From an uncultured Verrucomicrobiota bacterium (GTDB lineage Bacteria > Verrucomicrobiota > Verrucomicrobiia > Limisphaerales > UBA9464), in NCBI GenBank assembly GCA_903907925.1, contig CAIVQB010000062.1, positions 1 through 59,392 on the forward strand: a DNA stretch of 59,392 nucleotides, written 5' to 3'. The notes beneath the pieces were generated by a model. It was not told the DNA's origin. It worked only from the letters and a program-made list of their open reading frames with translations, and ran no database searches. The position numbers and the translations under genes are program-made. Shown piece by piece: positions 59,290 through 59,392 of the stretch. Each line of letters starts with the position of its first letter. Position 1 is the first letter of the stretch.

Positions 59290-59392
59290 AACCCCGGTAA
59301 ACAGGGCTCATTGTTGACATTGGGGTCGGCCCCGGAAGCGAAATCCTTGGAAATGGCCGATAACAGGGGAGTTTTCTCGAACAGAGTGAGGC
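59290..59392. other. Short GC-rich end without a gene
   Basis: About 100 bp up to the window edge. GC-richer than the ATPase gene before it (GGGGTCGGCCCC). No continuation of the ATPase is seen in any frame. Nothing else is recognisable. Confidence 0.4.

Noticed and set aside
1-59392. tRNA, rRNA, transposase or prophage genes
   Set aside because: I looked for the usual signatures on both strands and saw none; no computed search was possible.

Overview
The window reads as a piece of a high-GC chromosome from the Verrucomicrobiota (Planctomycetota-Verrucomicrobiota-Chlamydiota superphylum). I infer this from the gene mix: a prepilin-like protein with an H-X9-DG C-terminal motif, a PEP-CTERM protein, a large PVC-type heme-binding/cytochrome c protein, a coiled-coil zinc-ribbon protein of the CdsZ kind, PQQ-like beta-propellers, an ATE-like aminoacyl-tRNA transferase and a MoxR/DUF58/BatA operon. 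Shine-Dalgarno sequences are scarce, GTG and TTG starts are frequent, and many genes are joined by 4-nt ATGA stop/start overlaps. No rRNA, tRNA, CRISPR array or intact insertion sequence was seen.

Region by region. 1-9.5 kb: housekeeping and metabolism (pyrF; a DHDPS/NAL-family aldolase coupled to an MFS transporter; an ATE-like transferase; a MITE-like inverted-repeat element; a two-gene split phosphotransacetylase; a secreted rhodanese; a DegP-type protease; a CdsZ-like protein). 9.5-17.6 kb: a minus-strand run of eight tightly packed genes. Read 5'->3' it runs from a small antitoxin-like protein and a nucleotidyltransferase-like protein through a radical SAM HemN-like enzyme, a secreted beta-helix protein, a chorismate-lyase-like protein, a flavin halogenase-like enzyme, a glycosyltransferase and a hot-dog thioesterase. 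This may be an undescribed small-molecule or aromatic-ester pathway. 17.6-26 kb: a PQQ-like propeller, an NDH-2, an SDR, an accessory zone with three copies of one intergenic repeat family plus an array of hairpins, a GMC oxidoreductase with its Tat-exported small subunit, and a dienelactone hydrolase.

26.1-41.4 kb is the most striking block: eight consecutive plus-strand genes, nearly all translationally coupled. They encode a TPR/peptidase-MA metallohydrolase, DUF4159, the MoxR ATPase, DUF58, BatA-like VWA, a 1386-aa membrane/coiled-coil DUF4175-like protein, a membrane protein with VWA-like and glutamine-amidotransferase-like parts, and a caspase/legumain-like protein that keeps the His but seems to lack the catalytic Cys. 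I read it as one MoxR-driven envelope machine related to, but larger than, the classical Bat operon.

41.4-59.4 kb: a PEP-CTERM CHRD protein, a heme-binding/cytochrome c protein with a coupled hydrolase and a dCMP deaminase, a HEAT-THUMP-methyltransferase fusion, a prepilin-like protein, two large secreted proteins of unknown function, a sedolisin without a visible prodomain, two unknown proteins, a self-inhibited Fic protein behind three 11-bp direct repeats, another PQQ-like propeller, and finally an AT-rich segment holding the front part of an AAA ATPase that stops abruptly where base composition returns to normal.
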